IMG/VR virus record: IMGVR_UViG_3300050119_000091
Location: 1 to 64,000 of that record
Strand: one strand, 5' to 3'
Length of the DNA: 64,000 nt
DNA from: a virus
The position numbers were made by a program, and so were the translations under genes. Below, piece after piece: positions 51,389-60,256 of the stretch. A model generated the notes under the pieces. The model did not search any database. It was not told the DNA's origin and worked only from the letters and a program-made list of their open reading frames with translations. The number at the start of each line of letters is the position of its first letter. Position 1 is the stretch's first letter.

Positions 51389-52974
51389 AAAAGTTTATTC
51401 TCGTTTTCCTTATCGCTGCCGGTCAACTGTTCGCGGCTCTCCCCGCGTCTACGGTCTGGGAAGTCCGCACAGGCGGAAGTGATACCAATGGCGGGGGATT
51501 CGTCACTGGCGCATCGGGCACGGACTGGAGCCAGCAGAACGGCACGCAATACTCAGTCACGGATGGGGTGACCCTCGGCACCACGACGATAACCAGTGCG
51601 ACAGCATCGTTCGGAACCGACGTAGTTGGCAATATCATGTACGTGCAGGGCGGGACCGGGAGCATCACTGCCGGGTGGTATTGGATCACAGCGCGGGCAA
51701 GTGCGACTTCGATCACAGTGGACCGTAGCGCGGGCCTGACCACTGGCACCGGGGTAACGCTGCATATCGGTGGGGCGCTATTGAGTCCGGGGATCGCATC
51801 TAGCCAGATGGCCGTAAGCGGAATGATTGCGTACCTGCTAAATACTGGTTCTTCTGTATTCTCGATAACGAGCGCCACGAGCAACATCGCAGGCGGAACG
51901 ATGTCTCAAAATTTGTCGAACATCGACAATATTTTTGTAGGTTACGCCACCCATAGGAATATATTTAACACAGACACGCCTCCAACGATTCAGGCAAATG
52001 TGGCATCGGCAGTTTTGACCAAGGGCGCCCGAAGCACTTTTTTTAATTTGATATTTGACGGAAATTCACAAGCCTCAACCATACTAACTTCCGGTGCGTA
52101 TTTCTATCGGGTGACGGTGCAGAATTTCGCTGCCGCATCAACTGCATCAACGGTCAATAGTTTTTTCATCGGATGCCTAGCCACAGGAAACAGCGCTACT
52201 GTTTTTCTTGGTGGCCTTGTCGCTTACAGTGAGGCGTATGGCAATACCGCAACTCCAATCAGCGCTGGGACAATCATACGAACTTTTTCATACCTCAATA
52301 CTGGAGCGGGTACGGATGGGGCCGCGAACGTAGCAAGCACAGTGGCTTTTGTGGACGGACTTACGTCAGTGGCGAACGGGCGACACGGCTACAATGCCGC
52401 AGCAGGCGGGATGCACCTTATCGAAAACAGCACACTGCAAAGCAATGCTGGCTTTGGTGTGGTCAGCGGCGGTACGACACTGATCTCAAATAATAACGGG
52501 TTTTACAATAACGCTTCGGGTCCGGTCAGTCTTACGGCTCCAACCGGATATTCTTTCAACCCAATCACCCTCACTGGCACGGCGTTTCCCGGGAGCACGC
52601 AAACACCGGCAACTACAACTACCGGTAGTACTTCGGGGGCAAGCACCGCCTTGACGGTGGGTTCCAGTACGGGAATCGCAGTTGGGCAGCTAATCACAGG
52701 AACAAACATCGCGGCGGAAACCTATGTCGCTGCCGTAAGCGGCACAGCGGTAACGCTGTCGATAGCTAGCACTGGAACAGTGTCAGGCAATGTAAATACG
52801 TACCCGGCTGTGTTAAGTCTCAACGCTCTTGCCAGCCAAGGTGCCGCTCTTCGCGCTGCTGCAATCCCGGCGCTCTTCCCGAGGGGTCTGACGCCGGATT
52901 ACGCAGACGTGGGAGCAGTGCAGTCACAAGCGACAGCAGGTACCACTCAGTATTCATACGGGTACGCGCAGTGA
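51376..52974 (+). CDS. Exported beta-helix protein
   Basis: 532 residues. Sec signal ([20 protein letters not shown]), then [17 protein letters not shown], the opening of a common phage beta-helix family. Asn/Gly/Ser/Thr-rich turns continue to about 400. Likely a carbohydrate-binding or depolymerising protein. Start at 51376, or at the in-frame GTG 51385. Confidence 0.65.
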
Positions 52975-53033
52975 TCCGATTCCTCCGCGCACTCTTCGCA
53001 CTCATCGACGATCTGGACGGCCCACGCTCGTGA
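52971..53033 (+). CDS. 20-residue linking peptide
   Basis: GTG at 52971 overlaps the previous stop and the frame ends by overlapping the next GTG (53030). [20 protein letters not shown]. Possibly just couples translation of the two exported-protein genes. Confidence 0.35.
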   Translation: MIRFLRALFALIDDLDGPRS

Positions 53034-54046
53034 AACTCGCAGCACTCTGTCTTCTGCTCACTATTCCTGTATCCGCCGCGCTGATAGGGTCAGTAGCGTG
53101 GGACGGCCCAACGTCTCCGTCTATCAACACAACGAACGTCACATTGGCGTGCGTGTTCGCCACCGGTCCGGACCCGTTCACTCCGGCAATCGCCGACAGC
53201 TACAAGAACGTCTGGCACCTCGCCGGAAAGGTTGGCAGTGGATCGCTCACATGTGCATACGGTGCGATCACAGCAGGCCCTGGGCACGCGGTTACGATCA
53301 CCAACGCACCGGATGGCGGCGGATATGAGTATGTCTTCATGGCGTTCTCAGGGTTCACCGGCCCGGTAGGCCAGTACTCGCTCAATGACGACGTTTACGC
53401 GGACACGATCCAAGCCGGTCCGGTGACGCCGACAGGGGGTGGAGAACTGGTCATCGTGGGGCTGGACTCCGCGAACGCAGGACCGGCGCTGAGTATTGAT
53501 TCCGGACTCACCATCGCGCAGAATATCTACAACACCGAATCAGGAGCAAGCGTTGCCTACTCCGCGACGGTGTCGGCCATGCCAATGAACCCGACATGGA
53601 AGCTCACGTTGTCAAGTTTCGTCGGCGCACTTACTGCAACTTTCCCGGCTCTCGCGACGCCGACGCTCGCACCGATTACGGCTCCGATGACGTGGCCCAA
53701 TCTCCTGACCGTCACGGCGGCAGGTAGCGTCCTGACCATCGGAGGAGGCTGCACTGTCAGCTCGCCTTGCAATGTGCGGATTGGCAGCACGGTCTATGCA
53801 TTCACCTACCCGGTGACAGCGACCCTGGCTCCAAGCGACTCAGGAACGGCATACGTGTACATCGACGGTGCGACTGGACTGACAATAGTCGGAAGCAATA
53901 TGTCACCGACCTGCGCCGGTGGCTGCGTTGCGCAGGCCGGAATCACGAACTTCCCCACCGACTCATTACCCATTGCGATCTGGACGGTCAGTAACGGTAC
54001 ATGGTCACCGGCGGGGATCGACGTCAGGGCTTTGCTGAGTCGCTGA
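53030..54046 (+). CDS. Exported structural protein
   Basis: 338 residues from a GTG. Sec signal MKLAALCLLLTIPVSA, then a beta-rich Gly/Thr/Ala protein (ACVFATGPDPFTPAIADSYKN). C-terminal part (MTWPNLLTVTAAGSVLTIGGGC) is a repeat-like domain. No family recognised. Confidence 0.6.
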   Translation: MKLAALCLLLTIPVSAALIGSVAWDGPTSPSINTTNVTLACVFATGPDPFTPAIADSYKNVWHLAGKVGSGSLTCAYGAITAGPGHAVTITNAPDGGGYEYVFMAFSGFTGPVGQYSLNDDVYADTIQAGPVTPTGGGELVIVGLDSANAGPALSIDSGLTIAQNIYNTESGASVAYSATVSAMPMNPTWKLTLSSFVGALTATFPALATPTLAPITAPMTWPNLLTVTAAGSVLTIGGGCTVSSPCNVRIGSTVYAFTYPVTATLAPSDSGTAYVYIDGATGLTIVGSNMSPTCAGGCVAQAGITNFPTDSLPIAIWTVSNGTWSPAGIDVRALLSR

Positions 54047-54054
54047 AGGACACC

Positions 54055-54639
54055 ATGAAATTCGCACTTTTTCTGCTCACCATCCCGGCATTCTGCCAGG
54101 TCATCCCGCAGGTCCACGTCTCCGCGAATCTTCTGTCATCGCAGACGACGGCCAGTATGTTCGGAAGATTGCCGAAGCCCTACAGCGCGGCGGCCGTCTC
54201 CGTGTGCAACGAAACCGCCGCGCCGGTGACGATGGCCCTGGCAGCCGTAGCGCAGAAGGTGGCCGTCACTGGCTACGTGATGCTGCCGAAGGACGCCGCA
54301 CTTTCCGTCATCGCAGCAGCGCAGGGTTCGTCGCTCGGCAGCAAAGTACTCCGGGGCTCGATTGCGGCTGTCCAGATCGCAGCAATCGCAGCGGGCTGGA
54401 GCACGTTGAGCGCGGTGGTAAAAAACACGCTGACATCGGCCGCGTTGGCAGGGGCGTCGGTGGTGAGCGTTCTGGGTACGGCGATTCCAAGCCACGTATA
54501 CCTGACGTTCGATCACGAAGCGCTTCCGGACCCGCTGGTCATTGCCGCCAACGGTTGCGCGTCGGGCGTTGTGATCGTCGAAGTGTCCAAGACCCCGGGG
54601 CTGTCGGTGGCCGTTCCAATGCCGGATGGAGGAAAATGA
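54055..54639 (+). CDS. Exported helical protein
   Basis: 194 residues from the ATG at 54055, with AAGGA upstream. Signal peptide MKFALFLLTIPAFCQ, followed by hydrophobic helices near 85-140 (AAVQIAAIAAGWSTLSAVVKNT). Might sit in the membrane. Its stop overlaps the lipase start. No family recognised. Confidence 0.6.
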   Translation: MKFALFLLTIPAFCQVIPQVHVSANLLSSQTTASMFGRLPKPYSAAAVSVCNETAAPVTMALAAVAQKVAVTGYVMLPKDAALSVIAAAQGSSLGSKVLRGSIAAVQIAAIAAGWSTLSAVVKNTLTSAALAGASVVSVLGTAIPSHVYLTFDHEALPDPLVIAANGCASGVVIVEVSKTPGLSVAVPMPDGGK

Positions 54640-55349
54640 CGTACGACAAAACAGAGGCGCTTACTTTATTATCTCTGTGTTCCGAGGCCTACATCCTCGC
54701 CAACACAGGTCATTGTACGCTGCCGGATGGCTTCTCGACGCCCCTACCTATCCGCCTTAATGGCAAGCGCCCCATCCTGTTGCGTGGCGACAATCTGGAC
54801 ATCGTGGGCTTCACCTCACAATCGAACGGCGTGACTTACATCGTCTTCCGCGGCACTCAGATTCTTAAGGGTGTCCGATTCGCCGAGGAGTGGGTGCTCG
54901 ATGGCTTCTGCTTCCCGATGGTGGATATGCCGGGGCGCGGGCGCGTTCATCTCGGGTTCAACGATTTTTACAGATGCGCACTATCGTCTCTGCTCTCGAA
55001 TCTGAGGGAGTACCCACTGGGCATGTGCGATGCCCTGATGACTACCGGCCACTCCCTGGGCGCGGCGGCGGCCACTATCTGTCATGCGAAACTCGGCGGG
55101 GATCTACTCACGTTTGGTTCACCAAGAGTTGGCAATAAAGACTTCGCGGAGGGTTTATGGTCCGGCCCGACTATCCGCGTGACGAATAAGCCAGACGTCG
55201 TGCCCGATGTGCCGCTCGACCAGTGGCCGCTCTGGATGTTCCGCCATGGCGGAGAGAACCTGGTGCTGGACGGACCCGGCGCGGGCCAATGGCACGTCGC
55301 GCATAGCCTGGAATCGTATCGGGCAGGAATCGAGTTGCAGGTAGAATAA
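54636..55349 (+). CDS. Class 3 lipase (alpha/beta hydrolase)
   Basis: 237 residues from the ATG at 54636. FRGT (71-74), GHSLGAA (138-144, Ser140), GSPRVGN (161-167), PDVVP (Asp187) and AHSLESY (His223) give the full catalytic set of a Lipase_3 enzyme. It has no signal peptide of its own. Likely splits a lipid or ester on the host side; the substrate is unknown. Lies immediately upstream of the lysis genes and after the exported proteins. A rare gene in phages. Confidence 0.8.
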   Translation: MTYDKTEALTLLSLCSEAYILANTGHCTLPDGFSTPLPIRLNGKRPILLRGDNLDIVGFTSQSNGVTYIVFRGTQILKGVRFAEEWVLDGFCFPMVDMPGRGRVHLGFNDFYRCALSSLLSNLREYPLGMCDALMTTGHSLGAAAATICHAKLGGDLLTFGSPRVGNKDFAEGLWSGPTIRVTNKPDVVPDVPLDQWPLWMFRHGGENLVLDGPGAGQWHVAHSLESYRAGIELQVE

Positions 55350-55368
55350 AATTGAGAGAGGAAATAAC

Positions 55369-55611
55369 ATGACATTTAATTTTGGATCGTTCATCGTAAA
55401 GGCATTTCAGTTGGCGCTCGTGGCCGACCAGGCATACCAGGAGACTCAGGCACCCGGAGCCTCCGCATCGACAATTCTCCAGCCCAACAACTTCGATAAC
55501 CTGCTGTTGGAGCTCGCTTCAATTGCAACTCCAGTGGCAAGTACTCCTGTTGCTCCGCCACATCCGAATCCGAATGCCATCGCAGGGAAGGCGATCTCGA
55601 TACAGCCTTAA
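55369..55611 (+). CDS. Hypothetical small protein
   Basis: 80 residues with GAGAGGAAATAAC before the ATG. N-terminal amphipathic/hydrophobic helix (FGSFIVKAFQLALVADQAY), then a Pro-rich end. Unknown; may act near the lysis genes. Confidence 0.5.
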   Translation: MTFNFGSFIVKAFQLALVADQAYQETQAPGASASTILQPNNFDNLLLELASIATPVASTPVAPPHPNPNAIAGKAISIQP

Positions 55612-55683
55612 AAGTGACGGGAGTCAGCCGCGAGATCCGAAAGGGTGTCGCGGCTTCCGTGCTTTTGCGCTACAATAATTCCC

Positions 55684-55767
55684 ATGCGGGACTACTACAC
55701 CCTGGCGGATCTCCTCGTGGCCTTAGCGGGACTAGCGTTACTTGTGACAGCACTGGTGGCCCGGTAA
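55684..55767 (+). CDS. 27-residue membrane peptide of the lysis region
   Basis: MRDYYTLADLLVALAGLALL then VTALVAR: a single hydrophobic helix. TACAAT ends seven bases before its ATG (55671-55676), with no Shine-Dalgarno. TAATG couples to the next gene. Could be a pinholin-like or antiholin-like peptide; unproven. Confidence 0.5.
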   Translation: MRDYYTLADLLVALAGLALLVTALVAR

Positions 55768-55997
55768 TGCACGATTCTTTGAGAATTCCGTGGTACGTTG
55801 ATGAGGGTCCACCTATGGATACACGCATTGCCCGCAGCGCAAATGCCCTCCGCTATCTCGCGTCGCCAGACAAAATGCACGCGACCATTCAGGGACTCGT
55901 CTACTCTGTCTTCCTGCCGGAAGGAACAAATAGAGGATGGCGAACCCGCGTGGCAATGATGCGCATGTTCTGGCATATCACGAAAGCCGTTCTATGA
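55767..55997 (+). CDS. Hypothetical small protein
   Basis: 76 residues from the ATG at 55767 (TAATG). Basic and helical (DTRIARSANALRYLASPDKM). Followed directly by the holin-like gene. No family recognised. Confidence 0.55.
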   Translation: MHDSLRIPWYVDEGPPMDTRIARSANALRYLASPDKMHATIQGLVYSVFLPEGTNRGWRTRVAMMRMFWHITKAVL

Positions 55998-56230
55998 AGC
56001 GAAGCTGGCGCACTACCGCTTCCGGCCTCATTGGCGCTCTCGCGCTCGTCGTGGTTGGAAATCCATCGATCATCCCGGCGCGGCTGCACTGGATCGTCGT
56101 GTTAGCCGGGATCGTGGCGTCGGGCGGCTTCGCTGCGCTCGGGATCGCCGGCAAAGACGCTCAGGTCCACTCCACGCTGTCCGAGGTCGCGAATGCCAGT
56201 CCGATTGCAAATTCCACGGAGAAAACGTGA
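55994..56230 (+). CDS. Holin-like membrane protein
   Basis: 78 residues from the ATG at 55994. Basic start (KRSWRTTASG), two membrane segments (LIGALALVVVG and LHWIVVLAGIVASGGFAALGI), then GKDAQVHS as in many phage holins. It would pierce the inner membrane to release the endolysin. Translation linked to the genes on both sides. Confidence 0.65.
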   Translation: MKRSWRTTASGLIGALALVVVGNPSIIPARLHWIVVLAGIVASGGFAALGIAGKDAQVHSTLSEVANASPIANSTEKT

Positions 56231-56394
56231 ACCGCCTGATACTCGAAGCCATAGCGTTCCTGCTCCAACGGGAGATCGCCCGCATAAAGCGTGAGCCAGC
56301 TTCGACAATAAAAGACCGAATGGCAGCGGAGCATCTTTTAGGCCGCGTGGAATATCACATTGCCGCTGGAGAAGAGAAAGCCGTTAAGCCGTGA
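56227..56394 (+). CDS. 55-residue helical lysis-region protein
   Basis: GTG overlaps the previous stop. Helical, mixed charge (FLLQREIARIKREPASTIKDRMAAEHLLGRVEYHIAAGEE). Between holin and endolysin; may be an accessory. Confidence 0.5.
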   Translation: MNRLILEAIAFLLQREIARIKREPASTIKDRMAAEHLLGRVEYHIAAGEEKAVKP

Positions 56395-56462
56395 GCATCC
56401 AGGTTCACTTCAGATCCGCATCGGAGAAGATCCCCGAAGTCTTCGAGGGTCGCACGGCATGA
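56391..56462 (+). CDS. 23-residue linking peptide
   Basis: GTGA overlap before, ATGA overlap with the endolysin after. MSIQVHFRSASEKIPEVFEG then RTA. It may exist only to couple translation. Confidence 0.35.
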   Translation: MSIQVHFRSASEKIPEVFEGRTA

Positions 56463-57019
56463 CACCCCCCTGCTTCCCGACCGACCTCATTTCCGCGTGC
56501 CGCGCGTTCACCGGGCCGCAGGAAGGCTGCTCGCTGGCGATGTACCTGGACAACGCGGAAGATCCGAGCGTCACCGTCGCATGGGGTCACCGGCTCGCGA
56601 CGATTGAAGACGCCGCGGCGGCCTTCGGGTGCGCCCCGAACGATCCGGAACTTATTCTGGACTGGGACGATATATGCCAGAAGCCGGGCCTTTCGGCGAT
56701 GGCCTACAAGAGGTTCACGAAATGGCGGCTGACAGTCGCGCAAGCTGATGCCATTTTCGACGCGGACTTGCAGCAGCACATCGCGAACTGCCAGCATCGC
56801 GTTTACGGATTCTACAGGTTTCCGCAACCAGCGCAAGTCGTGTGCGTGGACATCGATCTGAACGTGAAAGGCGGAATCATCACCTTCCCGAAGATGACAA
56901 TGGCAATGGCCGCTGGCGACTGGGCGACCGCTGCCGATGAATCCGACCGCCCACAACTGCCGGCACGATCACTAGCTACGCGGAGCCTGCTCCTCAGTCT
57001 TATTCGGCCGGTTTCGTAG
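56459..57019 (+). CDS. Endolysin, GH24 lysozyme-like
   Basis: 186 residues. E22 and D31 (QEGCSLAMYLD) have the spacing of the T4 lysozyme catalytic Glu and Asp, and T39 VAWGH44 matches its TIGxGH motif, with a two-residue insertion before T39. Later FPKMTMAMAAGDWATAADES resembles the GH24 C-terminal lobe. Cuts peptidoglycan. No signal peptide, so it needs the holin. Confidence 0.7.
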   Translation: MTPPCFPTDLISACRAFTGPQEGCSLAMYLDNAEDPSVTVAWGHRLATIEDAAAAFGCAPNDPELILDWDDICQKPGLSAMAYKRFTKWRLTVAQADAIFDADLQQHIANCQHRVYGFYRFPQPAQVVCVDIDLNVKGGIITFPKMTMAMAAGDWATAADESDRPQLPARSLATRSLLLSLIRPVS

Positions 57020-57033
57020 GCCAGTGAGGTCAT

Positions 57034-57342
57034 TCAGCATACTTTCCTTTGCGGCAGAAGTGCAGCCAGCGCGTCTATTGCGACCCACATAGCCCTGTCG
57101 ATATCGTCAAACTTTGGATCGATGCAGGGCGTGGCCTCAGAGAGTCGGTAAAGGTCCACCAGTTTCTGCGCAGCCTCCAGCGCCGCATTGCAGGCGTGGG
57201 TATTCCACTCGTCGGCAAAGAATCCGATGCCCCGCAGGCGGCACTTCTCATTAACGCACCACGTCAGTTGATGCCCTATCACTTGTCTGGGCTGCTGGCC
57301 GCAAAACGGGCACGGCTTCAGCACTTCACATTGTTCCGGCAT
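57034..57342 (-). CDS. Lar-like zinc protein
   Basis: 102 residues from the ATG at 57342 with GGGAG upstream. LKPCPFCGQQPRQV and later CVNEKC and DEWNTHACN match the Lar restriction-alleviation family pattern. Last gene of the right-hand early operon, convergent with the endolysin. Confidence 0.65.
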   Translation of the reverse strand: MPEQCEVLKPCPFCGQQPRQVIGHQLTWCVNEKCRLRGIGFFADEWNTHACNAALEAAQKLVDLYRLSEATPCIDPKFDDIDRAMWVAIDALAALLPQRKVC

Positions 57343-57550
57343 GTATCTCCCTTTCAAGCGTAGGCTGCATTCCAGCCTCTTTCTGGCGTTTTGCTTCGGC
57401 CAGGAGACCCCTCTTCCATGTTGCAGCTATTCGGCGCAGGCGATCTTCCGTCAGGGTGCATACCGGAATATATTGACCGTTTGTCATCCGAAAGAAGTTC
57501 GGCACTATCGGCGTTTCAATCGTTACCTTCACTGTTGGTGGATTCGTCAT
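57326..57550 (-). CDS. Hypothetical protein
   Basis: 74 residues from the ATG at 57550, preceded by GAGGAG. VKVTIETPIVPNFFRM then basic helix (RRIAATWKRGLLAEAKRQKEAG). Overlaps both neighbours. No family recognised. Confidence 0.55.
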   Translation of the reverse strand: MTNPPTVKVTIETPIVPNFFRMTNGQYIPVCTLTEDRLRRIAATWKRGLLAEAKRQKEAGMQPTLEREIHAGTM

Positions 57551-57956
57551 TGTTCTCCTCGTAGGCCTCAATAGCCTGTTTCAAGTTCTCATGGAGAGTA
57601 TCCAATCGCGAGCAATCATCGCCCACGTGGCCCTCGCAATGATAGCTGCAATTCTCGCAGTGGGTTGGTCCAGCTTCAATTATGACTTGCCCCTGGCAGA
57701 TGTGGCACGTATCCAGTGCGTCCACGTAGGTTTTTGCTGCCGTTGCCAAACGGGCCGATAAATCCATGGCATCTCGCAGCCGTACGTCGGCGGCGAGAAT
57801 AGATAATAGTACGGGAATCTCGATGGCAGAGGATTCTAAAGCCTCCATTGCGGGACTCAACTCTGGGTTATATCCCGATCCCGTGCCAAACCAGTAGTGC
57901 AATATTCTGCTCGCCATCTGAACTTTGTCAGATAGTTCTTTCGGATCAATCGGCAT
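57516..57956 (-). CDS. Hypothetical Cys-rich protein, MPIDPK group
   Basis: 146 residues from the ATG at 57956 with GAGGAGAGG. Middle has CHIC and CENCSYHCEGHVGDDC, a zinc cluster. It shares the start (MPIDPKELSDK) and the end (QAIEAYEE) with its upstream neighbour. Confidence 0.55.
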   Translation of the reverse strand: MPIDPKELSDKVQMASRILHYWFGTGSGYNPELSPAMEALESSAIEIPVLLSILAADVRLRDAMDLSARLATAAKTYVDALDTCHICQGQVIIEAGPTHCENCSYHCEGHVGDDCSRLDTLHENLKQAIEAYEENNDESTNSEGND

Positions 57957-58362
57957 TCCTCTCCTCGTAGGCCTCAATAGCGGCTGCCAGTTGTATATAC
58001 GCATCGCAAGCCGTTTCACATTCCCCCGCCCCGCCAATCATCCAGCAATGCGCCTCTTTCAGTGCCGCCATAAGGTCCTCTGCTCGGTCTACCCCACGTC
58101 GCTCGGCTTCCCGGCGTTGCGTGGATTTCGGGTCGTCCGATAGTAGAGCAGCGGCGAGTTCGCCGCACAGCCACTCGATAAATTTTATTTTCTGCGCCGA
58201 AGCCATATCGCCATACCGAGGCTTGATAGCCGCCAGCTGTTTGGACTCGAAGGCAAGGTTAATCAGGGCGTAGGCAATCGTCGGCCTTGTTGCAGTGCGG
58301 CAGGCTTGATATTCGGCAATGTCCCGCTTGGCATGTTCTAAAGCTTTGGGGTCAATCGGCAT
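57946..58362 (-). CDS. Hypothetical protein, MPIDPK group
   Basis: 138 residues from the ATG at 58362 with GGAGG. Begins MPIDPKALEHAKRD and ends AIEAYEERNAD, as the 57516 gene begins and nearly ends; the middles differ. Helical. No family recognised. Confidence 0.55.
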   Translation of the reverse strand: MPIDPKALEHAKRDIAEYQACRTATRPTIAYALINLAFESKQLAAIKPRYGDMASAQKIKFIEWLCGELAAALLSDDPKSTQRREAERRGVDRAEDLMAALKEAHCWMIGGAGECETACDAYIQLAAAIEAYEERNAD

Positions 58363-58540
58363 TACGACCTCCACATTTGTTGTTCTCGCAGACTGGCTGA
58401 TGGTTCTTGAAGCTCACTTTCGACAGGCGCTGACCGCACTGGGGGCAATACGTTCGTGACTTGCGCCATATCCAGGTCCCGTCTTTATGGTGAATGGCCT
58501 CCTCTAACTCTTCCCGGCTGAGTATCTTCGTTTCGCTCAT
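58352..58540 (-). CDS. Small zinc-ribbon protein
   Basis: 62 residues. YCPQCGQRLSKV and CENNKCGG supply two Cys pairs, a rubredoxin-knuckle type ribbon. GGGAG precedes the ATG. Operon member. Confidence 0.6.
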   Translation of the reverse strand: MSETKILSREELEEAIHHKDGTWIWRKSRTYCPQCGQRLSKVSFKNHQPVCENNKCGGRNAD

Positions 58541-58559
58541 TGAATCGCTCCCTTTATTT

Positions 58560-58682
58560 TCAGCCCCAATACGACCACTGACACTTACGCTTTGCCTTCC
58601 GCTGCGCCCGTCTCTTGTCGATCTCCCAGCACAAAAGTGCCAAGCCGACTATTATCATGAAAACTGCTGGGCGAATGTCCAT
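58560..58682 (-). CDS. 40-residue membrane protein
   Basis: MDIRPAVFMIIVGLALLCWE then a basic segment DKRRAQRKAKRKC. Single membrane helix with positively charged cytoplasmic end. GAGG eight bases before ATG. Not previously in the longer gene list by size; supported by spacing. Confidence 0.5.
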   Translation of the reverse strand: MDIRPAVFMIIVGLALLCWEIDKRRAQRKAKRKCQWSYWG

Positions 58683-58753
58683 TAAGATATCCTCAAGTGT
58701 TTGACGCGTGCGGGCGACTCCGAATCACAGAACCTTACGACCCGCCATCCACG

Positions 58754-59575
58754 TTACTGCCCGCACTCGATTTCATCGGAAATCTGACCCAGTACTGTAC
58801 GCAGGGCGTTTTCTACGCTCATGGCCAGAATATGTTTAGGCCAGTCGGATGCTTGGTAGCGATCCAGAATAGCGCAAAGATCCGCTGTCTTTAGGGGCTT
58901 CCGCTTCACCGGCGCGGTCGCAAGGGTATTCCCACTACCTGACTGCTGGAATGGCGTGGCGATGCGTTTAATGGTCGCTGGGGTCAGTTTCTCGCCGCTT
59001 TTCAGGGCCTCGCGCTGGAGGTCCTTCGAGAGTTTCGCCAACGCCACCGCCGCATTCGGTTTAATTGACTGATTCACAAGGGCCCTGGCCCCTTCGTCGC
59101 ACAACTCGATCAGGGCCAGCCGCTCTTTAACCCACTTCTCGTCTTCGTGGTACACGTTGGCAGCGATGTCTTCCAAGGACATCCCGTAGCGTTCCAGTTT
59201 GGCGATATTAAATGCATCGTCAATGGCGGTCGTTTGGTTTCGGTCCCTGTTTTCCCGTACCGTCGCCATGAACGCCTGGTGCTCAGAGCCCTTGAAGTAC
59301 ACGCAGCGGAGCTTGAACGGGACTGGCGTCAACTTCCGTTTGTTGATCTCCAGGGCGGCCCGCCATCGGGAATGGCCCGCGTATAGGATCGGAGTTCCGC
59401 CGTCGTTCCCGATTAGGACCGGCTGAAGCTGGCCCGATGCGACCATCGAATCCACCAGCCAGCCGATTTCCGGTAACTCGTGGCGTCCGTTCAGTTCCGC
59501 CTTGATCTTAATGTTTTCGGGAGCAAACATATACTCCGAAGAACGGCTGTGTTCTACTTTGAATTCTACGGCCAC
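58754..59575 (-). CDS. ParB/Srx-family protein
   Basis: 273 residues. ENIKIKAELNGRHELPEIGWLVDSMVASGQLQPVLIGN, GHSRWRAALEI and ENRDRNQTTAIDDAFNI are ParB-type N-domain motifs, followed by an HTH-like region (GMSLEDIAANVYHEDEKWVKERL). Phage ParB-like proteins can cut or bind DNA, or regulate. No ParA is seen nearby. Confidence 0.75.
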   Translation of the reverse strand: MAVEFKVEHSRSSEYMFAPENIKIKAELNGRHELPEIGWLVDSMVASGQLQPVLIGNDGGTPILYAGHSRWRAALEINKRKLTPVPFKLRCVYFKGSEHQAFMATVRENRDRNQTTAIDDAFNIAKLERYGMSLEDIAANVYHEDEKWVKERLALIELCDEGARALVNQSIKPNAAVALAKLSKDLQREALKSGEKLTPATIKRIATPFQQSGSGNTLATAPVKRKPLKTADLCAILDRYQASDWPKHILAMSVENALRTVLGQISDEIECGQ

Positions 59576-59598
59576 GCGTGTTAGTCTCCCTACGTTTT

Positions 59599-59787
59599 CT
59601 ATCTCGTAATGCAGGATTTACAACTACATCCCATTGCCCAGATGCGGTAGCGGGTTCGCCGTAATATTGCGTGACGATCCGCTAAAGTCATCGCTGAAAG
59701 AACTGGAGGTGTTCGCAAGCGCATGACGGAATCGCGATAGATCCGTTTCTGGGATGGGCATGCGTTAACCAGTTCGTGAATCGTCAA
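59599..59787 (-). CDS. Hypothetical small protein
   Basis: 62 residues from a TTG at 59787 with GGAAGG five bases upstream. Basic with terminal CSCKSC. It follows the zinc-ribbon gene by two bases. No family recognised. Confidence 0.45.
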   Translation of the reverse strand: MTIHELVNACPSQKRIYRDSVMRLRTPPVLSAMTLADRHAILRRTRYRIWAMGCSCKSCITR

Positions 59788-59789
59788 AA

Positions 59790-59957
59790 CTACCTTCCCC
59801 TTCGGCGTGCGTCAGCCGGCGCACTTGATTTCGGAATTCGCGCCGCAACATCCCATCTCGGTTGCGTGCATGACGGACAGCGTGCGGGCCGATTGTTGAT
59901 GCGCTTTGTCCATTTATGGCCGCAACGCAGGCAGTGGCAGTCTGTTTTTATCGGCAT
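59790..59957 (-). CDS. Zinc-ribbon protein
   Basis: 55 residues. CHCLRCGHKWTKRI and CPSCTQPRWDV make a typical Cys4 ribbon (CxxC-17-CxxC). Upstream TTGCCT, 17 bases, TAGAGT may be a promoter. No Shine-Dalgarno before ATG. Confidence 0.6.
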   Translation of the reverse strand: MPIKTDCHCLRCGHKWTKRINNRPARCPSCTQPRWDVAARIPKSSAPADARRRGR

Positions 59958-60006
59958 TTAATAAACTCTACCATGTTGGATATTTAAAGGCAAGAAAAAA
60001 TAACGT

Positions 60007-60246
60007 CTATCGCCCCATTTCCTCTTGAATAATTCGCGCTATGTGGTCGATGTATCGGGCGTGCCGTGTGCTGGCGCAGGAGAGTTCGTTTACGGTCGCC
60101 AGCATCGGCTCCCGGTCTATCCTCCAGGCTGCCTGATATGCCCTGCGTTCGATCTCTGGCAGTACGGGAATTCGGGATTGCTCCGCTTCCGTAAAACCAA
60201 AGAACCTGGACATGGTTTCTTCTTCGTGTCTGTCGTTTGATTCCAT
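60007..60246 (-). CDS. Hypothetical helical protein
   Basis: 79 residues; AAGGAAAAGC before ATG. Helical, Arg/Glu-rich (EQSRIPVLPEIERRAYQAAWR). Operon member. Confidence 0.55.
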   Translation of the reverse strand: MESNDRHEEETMSRFFGFTEAEQSRIPVLPEIERRAYQAAWRIDREPMLATVNELSCASTRHARYIDHIARIIQEEMGR

Positions 60247-60256
60247 GCTTTTCCTT

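Noticed and set aside
54204-54635. N-terminal extension of the lipase
   Set aside because: It is a shadow of the 54055 gene; the ATG at 54636 overlaps that gene's stop and starts the lipase domain.
59776-59961. Plus-strand frame of 61 codons
   Set aside because: Antisense to the Cys4 zinc-ribbon gene, which has clear ligands.
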